Of a stretch of 26,923 nt of DNA, positions 1 through 8,020 are shown piece after piece; the first letter of the stretch is position 1, and every line of letters begins with the position of its first letter. The DNA is from SICB01 sp037132395. GTDB taxonomy: Bacteria; Patescibacteriota; Saccharimonadia; CAILAD01; BJGX01. The stretch covers positions 1-26,923 of the forward strand of contig JBAXPC010000006.1 of assembly GCA_037132395.1 (NCBI GenBank), read 5' to 3'. Position numbers and translations under genes: made by a program. Under the pieces are notes generated by a model that was not told where the DNA came from, did no database searches, and saw nothing but the letters and a program-made list of their open reading frames with translations.

Positions 1-2
1 AA

Positions 3-1379
3 CTTCCGGAGTACCTAGATTGCAAATTGGTGATGGAGTCTTTTGCCGATATCAGCAATCCGAGCGATGCACAGCTAAGTGAGTACAGTGAGGCATTAGA
101 ACGTTTTATGCAGCTAGATTACTATCGAGCAGAAGATAGGGTCTTACAAGAGCTTGATAAGTACCAGATCGATGATACAAAAGCCAGGTTGCTAATAAGG
201 CAGCTTTCTGGGGGGCAAAAGCGCTTCGTGGAGCTAGTTAAGATTGCCGAGAGCAAGGTCGACCTAGCGCTAATCGATGAGCCTACAAACCATATGGACT
301 ATATCGCTAAGGCCGAGTTTATAACCTGGCTTGCATCGGCCAAAGGAGCAGTTGTCTTGGTTAGTCACGATAGAGATGTACTAGCCAATGTCGATACAAT
401 TATAGAGGTCAAGGACCATAAAGCACTGATATTCACGGGCAATTACGATGCCTACCTCAAGCAAAATAGTTTGGCTACAGTTGCTGGCATGAACAACTAC
501 GAAGTGCAGCTTAGCACCATGGATAACCTTAAAAAGCAATTGGTCGAAGCTAATCGTAAAAAAGCTGGCTCAAGCAAGACGCCTAACCCATTCATACCAA
601 TGGTTAGGCGCTTCCAAAAACAAATTGAAGAACTCGAAAAAGTCATGGTTAAGCCCTCATTTTGGATAGACCAGCAATCGGTCGAGGGAATGTCAAAAAA
701 AATTACTGACCGCTATGATAAATACAAAACCAAAAACATAGCCATCGCAACAGATCAGGCGGAGACTGGCTTCCAGAACCTCCTCACGATATCAGATCTA
801 AGTATTGGCTACCAAGAACCATTATTTAGCGGCGTCGCTTTTAATCTCAACAGTGGCGACAGAGCCGAAATAAGAGGCCGTAACGGAGCCGGCAAATCGA
901 GCTTTATTAAATTAATCTTAAAAGCGGCTAGTGGTCTCGCCGCCGACATTAAAATTTTTTCGGGGGCAATAATCCCCGAAAAGGGCCTACGTATTGGTTA
1001 TTATGAACAAGAAATCTCTACCGAGCTATTAAATATGACGCTTGGTGAGGCAATCGAGTCGGTTTATGTTCAGAACGAACTAGCTGTCAATCAAGAAAAA
1101 ATAATGCAAATCGCCTCGCGGTATCTATTTGATCCTAGGGCCGATCTTAATCTGAAACTCAAGCAATTATCTGGGGGACAAAAAGCCAGATTTCAGATCA
1201 TTAAAATGCTTGCCCCAGAGCCAAACCTGCTGATATTAGACGAACCCACCAACCATCTTGATCTGCCGAGCATTGAGGAGCTCGAGAGCGCCTTGCTCGG
1301 TTATAGTGGGGCAATACTCTACGTAAGTCACGATAATTATTTCCGCGACAAGCTCGGCGGAACTATCATCAATATATAG
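3..1379 (+). CDS. ABC-F family ATPase, 5' end cut by the window
   Basis: Soluble twin-ATPase of the ABC-F type; members act on the ribosome (translation factors or antibiotic-protection proteins) and have no membrane domain. The frame is open to the window edge and no first Walker A is present, so the TTG at 27 is not a believable start and the N-terminus lies outside. Visible: first-domain signature LSGGQKR (about nt 204-224) and LIDEPTNHMD with its VLVSHDRD switch, then a charged linker, then a complete second domain with GRNGAGKSS, LSGGQKARF, LILDEPTNHLD and YVSHD. The first domain has NHM where NHL is usual. The exact subfamily cannot be decided without the N-terminus. Confidence 0.93.
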   Translation, partial: LPEYLDCKLVMESFADISNPSDAQLSEYSEALERFMQLDYYRAEDRVLQELDKYQIDDTKARLLIRQLSGGQKRFVELVKIAESKVDLALIDEPTNHMDYIAKAEFITWLASAKGAVVLVSHDRDVLANVDTIIEVKDHKALIFTGNYDAYLKQNSLATVAGMNNYEVQLSTMDNLKKQLVEANRKKAGSSKTPNPFIPMVRRFQKQIEELEKVMVKPSFWIDQQSVEGMSKKITDRYDKYKTKNIAIATDQAETGFQNLLTISDLSIGYQEPLFSGVAFNLNSGDRAEIRGRNGAGKSSFIKLILKAASGLAADIKIFSGAIIPEKGLRIGYYEQEISTELLNMTLGEAIESVYVQNELAVNQEKIMQIASRYLFDPRADLNLKLKQLSGGQKARFQIIKMLAPEPNLLILDEPTNHLDLPSIEELESALLGYSGAILYVSHDNYFRDKLGGTIINI

Positions 1380-1387
1380 CTCTATAG

Positions 1388-1402
1388 TAGCTTGCCAAGC
1401 TA
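1388..1402 (+). other. small inverted repeat after the ABC-F gene
   Basis: Six-base arms TAGCTT/AAGCTA around GCC just after the ABC-F stop. There is no T-run after it, so it is a weak terminator candidate at best and may be a processing or pausing hairpin. Confidence 0.3.
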
Positions 1403-1413
1403 TCTGTGAGAGG

Positions 1414-1442
1414 TTACAATTAATTTAGTAATATTTTATAAA
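1414..1442 (+). promoter_or_regulatory. candidate promoter for the small membrane protein
   Basis: TATAAA at 1437-1442 lies 17 nt after TTACAA at 1414-1419. The -10 match is good and the -35 match is weak, in a very AT-rich stretch. The predicted start near 1449 would leave a leader of about 30 nt holding the GGAGG ribosome-binding site of the next gene. Confidence 0.45.
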
Positions 1443-1478
1443 AATAATAAATTAAATAATTTTTTAATGGAGGTAATC

Positions 1479-1796
1479 ATGCCAGAAGAGAAAAAAACAA
1501 GTAGTGAAAATGACAAACTAATGGGCATCTTGGCTTATCTAGGGGTGCTGGTCGTGGTTCCTCTGTTTGCGGGCGGAAACAGCAAATTCATAAAGTACCA
1601 TGCCAATCAAGGCTTGGTTTTGTTCATCGCGTTGGTACTAAGCAATGTTTTATGGGTAGTTCCTTTTCTGGGATGGATGGCTGCACCAGCTGTAGGTTTC
1701 CTAATACTGGTACTGGCGATTATGGGTATTGTAAACGTCGTCAATAACGAAATGAAGCCACTGCCACTAATCGGCGGAATCAAGCTCATCAAGTAG
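1479..1796 (+). CDS. small DUF4870/Tic20-like membrane protein
   Basis: A protein of 105 aa with a charged N-terminal stretch (PEEKKTSSENDK) and three to four hydrophobic segments. The pattern LAYLGVLVVVPL followed by SKFIKYHANQGLVLF is typical of the DUF4870/Tic20-like family, whose function in bacteria is not established. An upstream in-frame ATG at 1467 exists, but GGAGG at 1469-1473 would then lie inside the gene; with the ATG at 1479 that motif becomes a ribosome-binding site with a 5-nt spacer, so 1479 is preferred. It stands alone, with its own promoter candidate and a terminator downstream. Confidence 0.8.
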   Translation: MPEEKKTSSENDKLMGILAYLGVLVVVPLFAGGNSKFIKYHANQGLVLFIALVLSNVLWVVPFLGWMAAPAVGFLILVLAIMGIVNVVNNEMKPLPLIGGIKLIK

Positions 1797-1833
1797 ATAA
1801 TTTCGGGTAGACCATTCTAGTTAGTAGAATCAT

Positions 1834-1866
1834 AAAAGGTACCTTTTTGGGAGGTGCCTTTTATAG
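1834..1866 (+). terminator. rho-independent terminator
   Basis: Ten-base arms AAAAGGTACC (1834-1843) and GGTGCCTTTT (1853-1862) pair with a single G-T wobble around a 9-nt loop. The A-run before and T-run after fit an intrinsic terminator able to work in both directions. It isolates the ribosomal operon from the genes to the left. Confidence 0.85.
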
Positions 1867-1896
1867 TTGACATACCTGGCCCCTATCTGATACAAT
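1867..1896 (+). promoter_or_regulatory. main promoter of the ribosomal protein operon
   Basis: A consensus -35 TTGACA at 1867-1872 and near-consensus -10 TACAAT at 1891-1896 are separated by 18 nt. It is the strongest sigma-70-type promoter in the window and starts directly after the terminator. The predicted start near 1903 leaves a leader of about 125 nt before L3. Confidence 0.85.
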
Positions 1897-1899
1897 GAC

Positions 1900-2007
1900 A
1901 CCTGAGTTTTAACTACCAAACAGTTCTGGTAGTTAAGAGTACTGAGAAGCGACAAGGTCTTGACGGCTTAAAAAGCCCCAGGAAACCAGCCTGTTTACTC
2001 AGGTTTT
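1900..2007 (+). promoter_or_regulatory. structured 5' leader RNA of the ribosomal operon
   Basis: Visible pairings: a perfect 10-bp hairpin 1909-1918/1927-1936 (TTAACTACCA/TGGTAGTTAA, 8-nt loop); a 5-bp hairpin 1965-1969/1973-1977 (GGCTT/AAGCC); a 4-bp hairpin CAGG 1979-1982/CCTG 1990-1993; and a closing helix CCTGAGT 1901-1907/ACTCAGG 1997-2003 followed by TTTTATTATTT. CTGAG at 1942-1946 could pair instead with CTCAG at 1998-2002, so two folds compete for the same 3' strand. Autogenous control by a ribosomal protein is a common role for leaders at this place and is inferred here; I do not recognise a named RNA family. If transcription starts at 1903/1904 the closing helix loses two or three pairs. 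Confidence 0.65.
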
Positions 2008-2029
2008 ATTATTTAATAACCAAGGAATT

Positions 2030-2668
2030 ATGAAAGCATTACTCGCTAAAAAAGTTGGAATGACTCAAATATTTGATGCAAACGGTGTACGCAGTGGCGT
2101 CACCGTACTTCAGGTTGGTCCTTGTATTGTTACCAGATTAAAATCTATCGAAACTGATGGGTATAATGCAGTTCAGATTGGCTACGGCGAGTCCAAAAAA
2201 CACTCCAAGACACTCGCTGGCCAACTCAAGCTGTCTGGCGCCAAAAGCACCGTACTAAAAGAGTTCCGAACATCCGAAGTTGTTGAAGTTATCGAGGGCG
2301 AAGATCAGCCAGTTCAGCTTAAAGTCGGCGATAGCCTAGGGGTCGATATCTTTGAGGTCGGTGAAAAGGTTGTGGTCTCAGGTATTTCAAAAGGTAAAGG
2401 TTTTGCCGGTACAATTAAACGCCATAATTTTAACACCGGCCCTAAAACGCATGGTAGCCACAACTACCGAGCGCCAGGATCGATTGGCGCAGGCTACCCT
2501 CAGCACGTCTTTAAGGGTATGAAAATGGCCGGCCAAATGGGGCACGCCAAGGTCACCATCAAAAACCAAAAGATTGCCTTAATTGATATCGAAAAACGCC
2601 TAATAGCCGTCGTTGGAAGCGTACCTGGCCCCAGGCGCGGCCTAGTAGTTATTAAGGGAGCTCTATAA
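2030..2668 (+). CDS. rplC: 50S ribosomal protein L3 (uL3)
   Basis: 212 aa, normal length. It begins with the L3 pattern KKVGMTQIF, and the central basic loop with HGSHNYRAPGSIG that reaches towards the peptidyl transferase centre is intact. It is the first gene of the operon: S10, which usually stands before L3, is absent here. AAGGA at 2022-2026 is the ribosome-binding site, with a short 3-nt spacer. Its stop overlaps the L4 start by one base (TAATG). Confidence 0.98.
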   Translation: MKALLAKKVGMTQIFDANGVRSGVTVLQVGPCIVTRLKSIETDGYNAVQIGYGESKKHSKTLAGQLKLSGAKSTVLKEFRTSEVVEVIEGEDQPVQLKVGDSLGVDIFEVGEKVVVSGISKGKGFAGTIKRHNFNTGPKTHGSHNYRAPGSIGAGYPQHVFKGMKMAGQMGHAKVTIKNQKIALIDIEKRLIAVVGSVPGPRRGLVVIKGAL

Positions 2669-3336
2669 TGAAGGCTACTACTTATTCAAAAATTGGCGTC
2701 AAGAAAGCCGAAGTTACTTTGCCAGCAGCTATTTTTGGAGTCGATGCCAACCACGATCAGCTCAAAATTGCCTACAACCGATTCCTTAGTAATATCCGCA
2801 CCAATAACGCCAAAGTTCTAAACCGAGGCGATGTTTCTGGTGGAGGCCGTAAGCCATGGAAGCAAAAAGGTACTGGGCGAGCTCGTTTCGGCTCTTCCCG
2901 AAACCCTATTTGGCGCCACGGTGGTGTAGCATTTGGGCCTACTGGCAACGAAAACTACACCAAGGAAATGCCAAAGAGTATGATCCGGTCTAGCCTTAAG
3001 CAAGCTTTGAGTTTGCAAGTAGATATTATTAAAGTAGTCGAGGCCTTTAGTGCCAGCGAGTACAAGACCAAAAACATCATCAGTCTAATTGATAAAATCG
3101 GCGTCGAAGGCTCAATTCTAATTGCCGCCTCTAAGCTCGATAGCAAATTTATAGCCTCGGCCCGTAACATCCCTGGTGTTATGATGCTATCAATCAAGCA
3201 GCTCAACGTCACTGCCATTCTAGATGCCGATGCCATACTCTTAGACGCCGACGGCCTCAAAGAGCTCGAAGTTTGGCTGGGTTCAACCAAGGGCGCTGCT
3301 CGCAAAGAGGCTATTAGCTCAGGAGCAAAGCAATGA
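2668..3336 (+). CDS. rplD: 50S ribosomal protein L4 (uL4)
   Basis: 222 aa. The extended basic loop that lines the peptide exit tunnel is visible (GGGRKPWKQKGTGRARFGS, about residues 58-76), followed by WRHGGVAFGP. In other bacteria L4 is an autogenous repressor of this operon, which makes it one candidate ligand of the leader RNA upstream of L3. It overlaps L3 by 1 nt and L23 by 4 nt (ATGA). Confidence 0.98.
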   Translation: MKATTYSKIGVKKAEVTLPAAIFGVDANHDQLKIAYNRFLSNIRTNNAKVLNRGDVSGGGRKPWKQKGTGRARFGSSRNPIWRHGGVAFGPTGNENYTKEMPKSMIRSSLKQALSLQVDIIKVVEAFSASEYKTKNIISLIDKIGVEGSILIAASKLDSKFIASARNIPGVMMLSIKQLNVTAILDADAILLDADGLKELEVWLGSTKGAARKEAISSGAKQ

Positions 3337-3635
3337 CAATCGTTACTCTCAAGCCAGTTATTACCGAAAAAAGCATGAATCTCGCAGCTCGTGGTGTATA
3401 CATGTTCGATATTAACCCAGCCGCCAATAAGCCCCTAGTAGCTAAGGCTGTTAAGGACCAATTCAAGGTCGATACAACTCAAGTCAGGATCTCAATTATC
3501 AAGGGCAAGGTAAAGAAATTCAAAGGTGTTGTAGGGCAGCGCACAAATAAAAAACGCGCCTATGTAACCGTCAAAAAAGGTCAAAAAATCAGTGTCTTTG
3601 ATATCAAAGAAGAGAAAGAGGAGAAGAAAAAGTAA
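3333..3635 (+). CDS. rplW: 50S ribosomal protein L23 (uL23)
   Basis: 100 aa. Starts with VTLKPVITEKSM, the usual L23 opening, and keeps the hairpin loop with GKVKKFKGVVGQRTNKKRAYV. L23 sits at the tunnel exit and docks trigger factor and SRP. The last residues form a charged tail (EEKEEKKK). Translationally coupled on both sides, by ATGA with L4 and TAATG with L2. Confidence 0.97.
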   Translation: MTIVTLKPVITEKSMNLAARGVYMFDINPAANKPLVAKAVKDQFKVDTTQVRISIIKGKVKKFKGVVGQRTNKKRAYVTVKKGQKISVFDIKEEKEEKKK

Positions 3636-4465
3636 TGGCAGTTAGAACTCTCAAACCAAATACCGCCGCCCGCCGCAACATGAGTGTTGCCGACTTTTCT
3701 GAACTAACAAAAAAGAAGCCCGAAAAGTCACTAACTGTACCGATTACTAAAAATTCCGGACGCAATAATCAAGGCAAAATCACCACTCGTCACCGAGGCG
3801 GCGGAGCCAAAAGAGCCTACCGACTAGTTGATTTTGTTTTTGCCAGTGCTAAAAATGCCGAAATAATCGCCCTTGAGTACGACCCGAACCGATCTGCCAA
3901 TATTGCCTTAGTTAGGCTCGAAGATGGCTCTAAGGCTTATGTTTTAGCAACAGCCAACATGAAGGTTGGCAAAAAAATAGACTCAGGCGAGGATGCCGAA
4001 ATTAAACCAGGCAATCGAATGAAACTAAAAAATATACCAATCGGATCTATTATTTGTAATATTGAGATGCAACCAGGCAAGGGTGGCCAACTAGCGCGAA
4101 GCGCTGGTGCACGAGCACAGCTAGCAGCCCGTGAAGAAGACTGGGCTCAAATTAAACTTCCTTCAGGCGAAGTAAGGCTAATTCACACCAACTGCATGGC
4201 TACTGTCGGGCAAATTGGCAATGCTGACCACCAAAACATTACTATTGGTAGCGCAGGTCGAAAACGACACATGGGTCGAAGACCATCGGTACGTGGTAAG
4301 GCTATGAACCCATCTGATCACCCAATGGGTGGAGGTGAAGGATTGAGTGGTCCAGGCCGTATCCCTCGTACACCATGGGGTAAGGTAGCTATGGGATTAA
4401 AAACCAGAAGACGTAAATCAACCAGCGCCATGATTATTCGTGGCCGTGGAAAAGGAAGGAAATAG
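3635..4465 (+). CDS. rplB: 50S ribosomal protein L2 (uL2)
   Basis: 276 aa, full length. Contains the RNA-binding patterns GRNNQGKITTRHRGGGAKR and GRRPSVRGKAMNP, and the conserved DHP before GGGEG. L2 helps subunit joining and shapes the peptidyl transferase centre. Where many bacteria have DHPHGGGEG this protein has DHPMGGGEG; the first histidine, which is the more widely conserved one, is kept. The C-terminus is rich in Arg, Gly and Lys. S19 follows immediately. Confidence 0.98.
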   Translation: MAVRTLKPNTAARRNMSVADFSELTKKKPEKSLTVPITKNSGRNNQGKITTRHRGGGAKRAYRLVDFVFASAKNAEIIALEYDPNRSANIALVRLEDGSKAYVLATANMKVGKKIDSGEDAEIKPGNRMKLKNIPIGSIICNIEMQPGKGGQLARSAGARAQLAAREEDWAQIKLPSGEVRLIHTNCMATVGQIGNADHQNITIGSAGRKRHMGRRPSVRGKAMNPSDHPMGGGEGLSGPGRIPRTPWGKVAMGLKTRRRKSTSAMIIRGRGKGRK

Positions 4466-4747
4466 ATGAGTAGATCAAGCAAAAAAGGACCATTTATCGA
4501 TCCTAAATTACTGCGCAAGGTGATGGCATTAGAAATAAACGACAAGACCATCATTAAGACTTGGTCGCGAACTAGCACAATTAGCCCAGAAATGGTCGGC
4601 AAGACCATCGCCGTCCATAATGGCAAGGTTCACACACCTGTTTTGGTTTCTGAAAATATGGTTGGCCACAAGCTTGGAGAATTCTCTCCAACCCGTAAGT
4701 TTAGGGGCCACGGTGGTAAATTAGCTAAGTCAGAAGGAAAGTCTTAG
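4466..4747 (+). CDS. rpsS: 30S ribosomal protein S19 (uS19)
   Basis: 93 aa, normal. Opens with SRSSKKGPFIDPKL and carries the HNGKVHTPVLVSENMVGHKLGEF core, ending in KFRGHGG. It binds 16S rRNA in the 30S head with S13, which is encoded farther down. There is no gap from L2, so translation is likely coupled. Confidence 0.98.
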   Translation: MSRSSKKGPFIDPKLLRKVMALEINDKTIIKTWSRTSTISPEMVGKTIAVHNGKVHTPVLVSENMVGHKLGEFSPTRKFRGHGGKLAKSEGKS

Positions 4748-4756
4748 GAAATTATT

Positions 4757-5200
4757 ATGAAAGTAGCAGCTAACATCAAATATCTTCGTATCTCAGCCCA
4801 AAAGCTTCGCCTTGGAGCCGATATGGTTCGGGGTAAACGAGCTCTTGATGCTCAAGAGATACTACTAAGTATGCCTCAAAAATCAGCCCAAATGATAGCT
4901 AGTGGCTTGAAGAGCGCAATCGCAAATGCCGAAAACAACTATCAAATCAGTAGTGCCAATCTTATGATATCTGAAATTCGCGTCGACCAAGGCCCCAAGC
5001 TAAAGCGTGGTCGGCCTAGAGCTAAGGGTGCTTACGGTAAAATCGAACACCCAATGGCTCACTTGCGTATTATTTTAGATAGCGGTGAAGCTCAGCCTAA
5101 AACTGAAGTTAGCAAAAAGCCAACTCAGATTGCCAGAAAATCTACAGCTAAGCCAAAAGTTACCACCACAATTACTAATAAGAAGCGAGGGAAGAAGTAA
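4757..5200 (+). CDS. rplV: 50S ribosomal protein L22 (uL22) with basic tail
   Basis: 147 aa, against about 110 for the family core. The core shows KLRLGADMVRGKRALDAQEIL and, near residues 75-105, the beta-hairpin region with RGRPRAKGAYG that reaches into the exit tunnel. From about residue 112 a Lys/Thr-rich extension follows, probably disordered and RNA-binding. Preceded by AGGAAA; overlaps S3 by one base (TAATG). Confidence 0.97.
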   Translation: MKVAANIKYLRISAQKLRLGADMVRGKRALDAQEILLSMPQKSAQMIASGLKSAIANAENNYQISSANLMISEIRVDQGPKLKRGRPRAKGAYGKIEHPMAHLRIILDSGEAQPKTEVSKKPTQIARKSTAKPKVTTTITNKKRGKK

Positions 5201-5817
5201 TGGGACAAAAAATTAATCCAATTGGCTTTAGGCTCGGTTATACCAAGAACTGGCAATCGAAATGGTTCGATAACCGTACCTTTGCATCTTCGGTCGCTCA
5301 AGACATCAAAATCCGCAAACTTGTAGCCGACAAGCTAGGTTTTAGGGCATCCGTTGCTAAAGTCGAAATCGAGCGTTCTAGCAATGAGCTAATCGTTGCT
5401 ATTCATACTGCCAAACCAGGAGTAGTGATTGGTCGTAGCGGGGCTGGTGTAGAGGCTCTCAAAAAAGACCTCGCAAAAATCATCACCGGTACTTTCAAGG
5501 TTAATATCGAAGAAGTCAAAAACCCCGAGCTAAACGCTCAGCTAGTGGCTGAAAATGTTGCATCTCAAATAGAGCGCCGTCTGCCTTTCCGTAGAGTCAT
5601 CAAAAGTACCACCGATGCGTCCGTGCGGGCTGGTGCTTTGGGAGCAAAAGTTAGTGTAGCCGGAAGACTCAATGGCGCCGAAATGGCTCGTCGTGAGACT
5701 TCTGCTGTCGGTAGTATTCCACTACACACCATCAAAGCCAATATCGACTACGCTGCCGTTGAAGCCAAGACCACCTTTGGGGTGATCGGCGTTAAAGTAT
5801 GGATTTATAAGGCTTAA
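5200..5817 (+). CDS. rpsC: 30S ribosomal protein S3 (uS3)
   Basis: 205 aa. N-terminal MGQKINPIGFRLG is diagnostic. The KH domain has its GxxG loop in VIGRSGAGVEAL (about residues 76-87), and the C-terminal domain ends TTFGVIGVKVWIYKA. S3 forms part of the mRNA entry channel. It lacks the longer charged tail seen in many bacteria, so it is slightly short but complete. Confidence 0.98.
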   Translation: MGQKINPIGFRLGYTKNWQSKWFDNRTFASSVAQDIKIRKLVADKLGFRASVAKVEIERSSNELIVAIHTAKPGVVIGRSGAGVEALKKDLAKIITGTFKVNIEEVKNPELNAQLVAENVASQIERRLPFRRVIKSTTDASVRAGALGAKVSVAGRLNGAEMARRETSAVGSIPLHTIKANIDYAAVEAKTTFGVIGVKVWIYKA

Positions 5818-5830
5818 AGGAGATTATAGA

Positions 5831-6262
5831 ATGTTAATGCCACGCAAAACCAAATATCGAAAAGCTCAAAAAGGCCGTAACAACGGTGTTGCTACCCGTG
5901 GTACTGAAATTAGTTTTGGTAGCTATGGCCTAAAGGCTCTAGAAAATGAGCGTATTACTTCTCGTCAAATCGAGTCAGCTCGTCGGGCAATGACTAGGTA
6001 CGTAAAGCGTGGTGGTAAGATCTGGATCCGAATATTCCCACATACTCCTATCACCAAAAAGCCAGCTGAAGTCCGCATGGGATCTGGTAAGGGTGCGCTG
6101 GACCATTATGTTGCTAAAGTCCAAGCCGGCACAATCCTCTTTGAAATGGATGGCGTGACTGAGGATATAGCCAAAGAGGCGATGCGACTAGCAGCCTATA
6201 AGCTACCGATTAAGACTAAATTCATGGCTAAAGCCCATGCAGGAGAATCCGATGAAAGTTAA
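5831..6262 (+). CDS. rplP: 50S ribosomal protein L16 (uL16)
   Basis: 143 aa. Starts MLMPRKTKYRKAQKG and contains GKGALDHYVAKV; L16 positions the acceptor arms of tRNAs on the large subunit. AAGGAG at 5817-5822 with an 8-nt spacer favours the ATG at 5831 over the one at 5837. Its 3' end overlaps L29 by 11 nt in another frame. Confidence 0.97.
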   Translation: MLMPRKTKYRKAQKGRNNGVATRGTEISFGSYGLKALENERITSRQIESARRAMTRYVKRGGKIWIRIFPHTPITKKPAEVRMGSGKGALDHYVAKVQAGTILFEMDGVTEDIAKEAMRLAAYKLPIKTKFMAKAHAGESDES

Positions 6263-6461
6263 AGAATTACAAAACAAGTCCAATACCGAACTGCAAAAAG
6301 ATCTTGCAGACACTAGGGCAAAACTAGCCCAATTGAGCGTTGATTACCGAACAAAGGAAGTTAAGAATGTTCGTCAAATCAGAGCTCAGAAACGCACCGT
6401 AGCCCGAATACTAACAATCATGTCGCAAAACAACAAGGCATCACAAGGAGAACAATCATGA
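6252..6461 (+). CDS. rpmC: 50S ribosomal protein L29 (uL29)
   Basis: 69 aa, a normal length. MKVKELQNKS and the two-helix pattern ending in VRQIRAQKRTVARILT identify it. A longer reading from 6237 is possible, but AGGAG at 6241-6245 lies 6 nt before the ATG at 6252, so the shorter start is chosen. The start lies inside the last codons of L16. It sits near the tunnel exit beside L23. Confidence 0.95.
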   Translation: MKVKELQNKSNTELQKDLADTRAKLAQLSVDYRTKEVKNVRQIRAQKRTVARILTIMSQNNKASQGEQS

Positions 6462-6721
6462 GTCGAGTCTTACAAGGTAAAGTCGTGTCAACCAAAATGA
6501 ACAAAACTATTGTCGTCGCTGTAGAGCGCCGCAAGTCTCATCCGATATACAAAAAATCTTACCTCGTAACCACTAGGTTCCAAGCTCACGATGAAGATGG
6601 CAAAGCTAAGCTTGGCGACATGGTTGAAATTTCCGAGACCCGACCAATTAGCAAAAACAAGCATTTTGAGCTTTCCCAAATACTAGAAAAAGGTGTCATC
6701 AGGACGGAGATAGTCGAATGA
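6458..6721 (+). CDS. rpsQ: 30S ribosomal protein S17 (uS17)
   Basis: 87 aa, OB-fold protein. LQGKVVSTKMNKTIVVAVERRKSHPIYKK is the family signature, with the later DMVEISETRPISKNKHFEL. It binds 16S helix 11 early in 30S assembly. Overlaps L29 by 4 nt and L14 by 4 nt; its stop is TGA, which shows that TGA is not recoded here. Confidence 0.97.
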   Translation: MSRVLQGKVVSTKMNKTIVVAVERRKSHPIYKKSYLVTTRFQAHDEDGKAKLGDMVEISETRPISKNKHFELSQILEKGVIRTEIVE

Positions 6722-7086
6722 TTCAAACCCAAACTAGATTAAGAGTGGCCGACAACACCGGAGCAAAAGAAATTATGTGCATCAAGGTTTTAGGTGGTAG
6801 TAAAAGACGTTACGCTCGTATTGGAGATATTTTTGTAGCCAGCGTTAAAGTTGCTACTCCTAATGGCACAGTCAAGAAAAAAGAAGTAGTCCGAGCCGTA
6901 GTGGTTCGTACCAAACGAGAAGTTACCCGCAAAGATGGCAGCAATGTTCGATTCGATGAAAACGCCGCAGTTATAATCGACGCCAATGATCAGCCCCGCG
7001 GAACTCGTATTTTTGGACCAGTCACCAGAGAGCTTCGAGAAAAAGGCTTTATGAAAATTGTATCATTAGCTCCGGAGGTACTTTAG
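6718..7086 (+). CDS. rplN: 50S ribosomal protein L14 (uL14)
   Basis: 122 aa, the exact family length. Begins MIQTQTRLRVADNTGAKEI and ends with the conserved REKGFMKIVSLAPEVL. It forms an intersubunit bridge and is the docking site for RsfS-type factors. Starts within the S17 stop codon (ATGA), which indicates translational coupling. Confidence 0.98.
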   Translation: MIQTQTRLRVADNTGAKEIMCIKVLGGSKRRYARIGDIFVASVKVATPNGTVKKKEVVRAVVVRTKREVTRKDGSNVRFDENAAVIIDANDQPRGTRIFGPVTRELREKGFMKIVSLAPEVL

Positions 7087-7088
7087 CC

Positions 7089-7469
7089 ATGAAGATCATT
7101 AAAAAAGACAAAGTACTAGTTATTGCAGGGCGCGACAAAGGCAAGACCGGCGAAGTGTTGGCAGTTATGCCATCCAAATCCCAGCTTATTGTAGAAGGCG
7201 TTAATATCGCTAAGCGGCACACCAAACCAAGCCAGAACCAGCCGAAAGGCGGAATCGTAGAAATCACCAAGCCAATTTCGGCTTCCAAGGTAATGGTTAT
7301 TGACCCAACTACCGGCAAACCAGCCCGAATCGGCTACAAACTTGGAGCCAAGGGTAAAAAAGAACGAATCTTCAAGGTTTCAAAATTTGCAAATCCTAAA
7401 ACCAAAAAAGCAGTTACTACCGATAAAAAAATTAAAACTGTCACCAACAGTAAGAGTGAGAAAAAATAG
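7089..7469 (+). CDS. rplX: 50S ribosomal protein L24 (uL24) with basic tail
   Basis: 126 aa; the family core is about 100. The KOW motif is visible at the N-terminus (KDKVLVIAGRDKGKTGEVL), followed by GVNIAKRHTKPS. From about residue 98 onward there is a Lys/Thr-rich extension. L24 initiates 50S assembly and lies beside the tunnel exit. The start is 2 nt after the L14 stop. Confidence 0.96.
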   Translation: MKIIKKDKVLVIAGRDKGKTGEVLAVMPSKSQLIVEGVNIAKRHTKPSQNQPKGGIVEITKPISASKVMVIDPTTGKPARIGYKLGAKGKKERIFKVSKFANPKTKKAVTTDKKIKTVTNSKSEKK

Positions 7470-7471
7470 CC

Positions 7472-8020
7472 ATGAATAGATTAATCAAAAAATACACCGA
7501 TACAGTCCGCAAGGAGCTAACCAGCGACTTGGCTATTTCTAATACTCACCAAGTCCCGAAGATTGAAAAAATAGTCATCAATAGCGGTGTCGGTAAGGCC
7601 GTGGCCGATACCAAGCAGCTCGATATGGTAGTAGCCACTTTGGCTACGATATCTGGCCAAAAGCCAATCATTACCAAGGCCCAACACAGTATCGCGACAT
7701 TTAAATTGCGTGAAGGAATGCCCATCGGCACCAAGGTTACTTTACGCGGCGAGAGAATGTACAGCTTCTTAGACCGCCTAATTGCAGTTGTATTGCCCCG
7801 AACCAGAGATTTTCATGGTGTTAGTGCCAAGGCTTTTGACAAGAGCGGTAATTACAGTATCGGTATCAAAGACCAGACCGTGTTCCCAGAAGTAGCCTAC
7901 GAGGATGCTATGGTAATCCATGGGCTTCAAATAACAATAGTAATCAGCGGCAACGACGCCAAAGCTAGCAAGATGCTTCTTGAAAAGCTTGGTATGCCGT
8001 TCGAGAAAGGAGCGAAGTAA
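7472..8020 (+). CDS. rplE: 50S ribosomal protein L5 (uL5)
   Basis: 182 aa, normal. Shows VPKIEKIVINSGVGKA, the repeated GQKPIITKAQHSIATFKLREGMPIG region and RDFHGVSAKAFDKSGNYSIGIKDQ. It binds 5S rRNA together with L18, encoded further down, and contacts the P-site tRNA. It overlaps S14 by one base. Confidence 0.98.
   Translation: MNRLIKKYTDTVRKELTSDLAISNTHQVPKIEKIVINSGVGKAVADTKQLDMVVATLATISGQKPIITKAQHSIATFKLREGMPIGTKVTLRGERMYSFLDRLIAVVLPRTRDFHGVSAKAFDKSGNYSIGIKDQTVFPEVAYEDAMVIHGLQITIVISGNDAKASKMLLEKLGMPFEKGAK

Noticed and set aside
27..29. TTG at 27 as the ABC-F start
   Set aside because: The frame is open to the window edge and the first Walker A is missing, so the gene must begin upstream.
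1970..1993. Resemblance to the B12 box of cobalamin riboswitches (CCAGGAAACCAGCC)
   Set aside because: The box differs at one key base and its 5' part, the upstream receptor helices are not there, and the downstream gene is L3. Treated as chance similarity; a covariance search with the cobalamin model would settle it.
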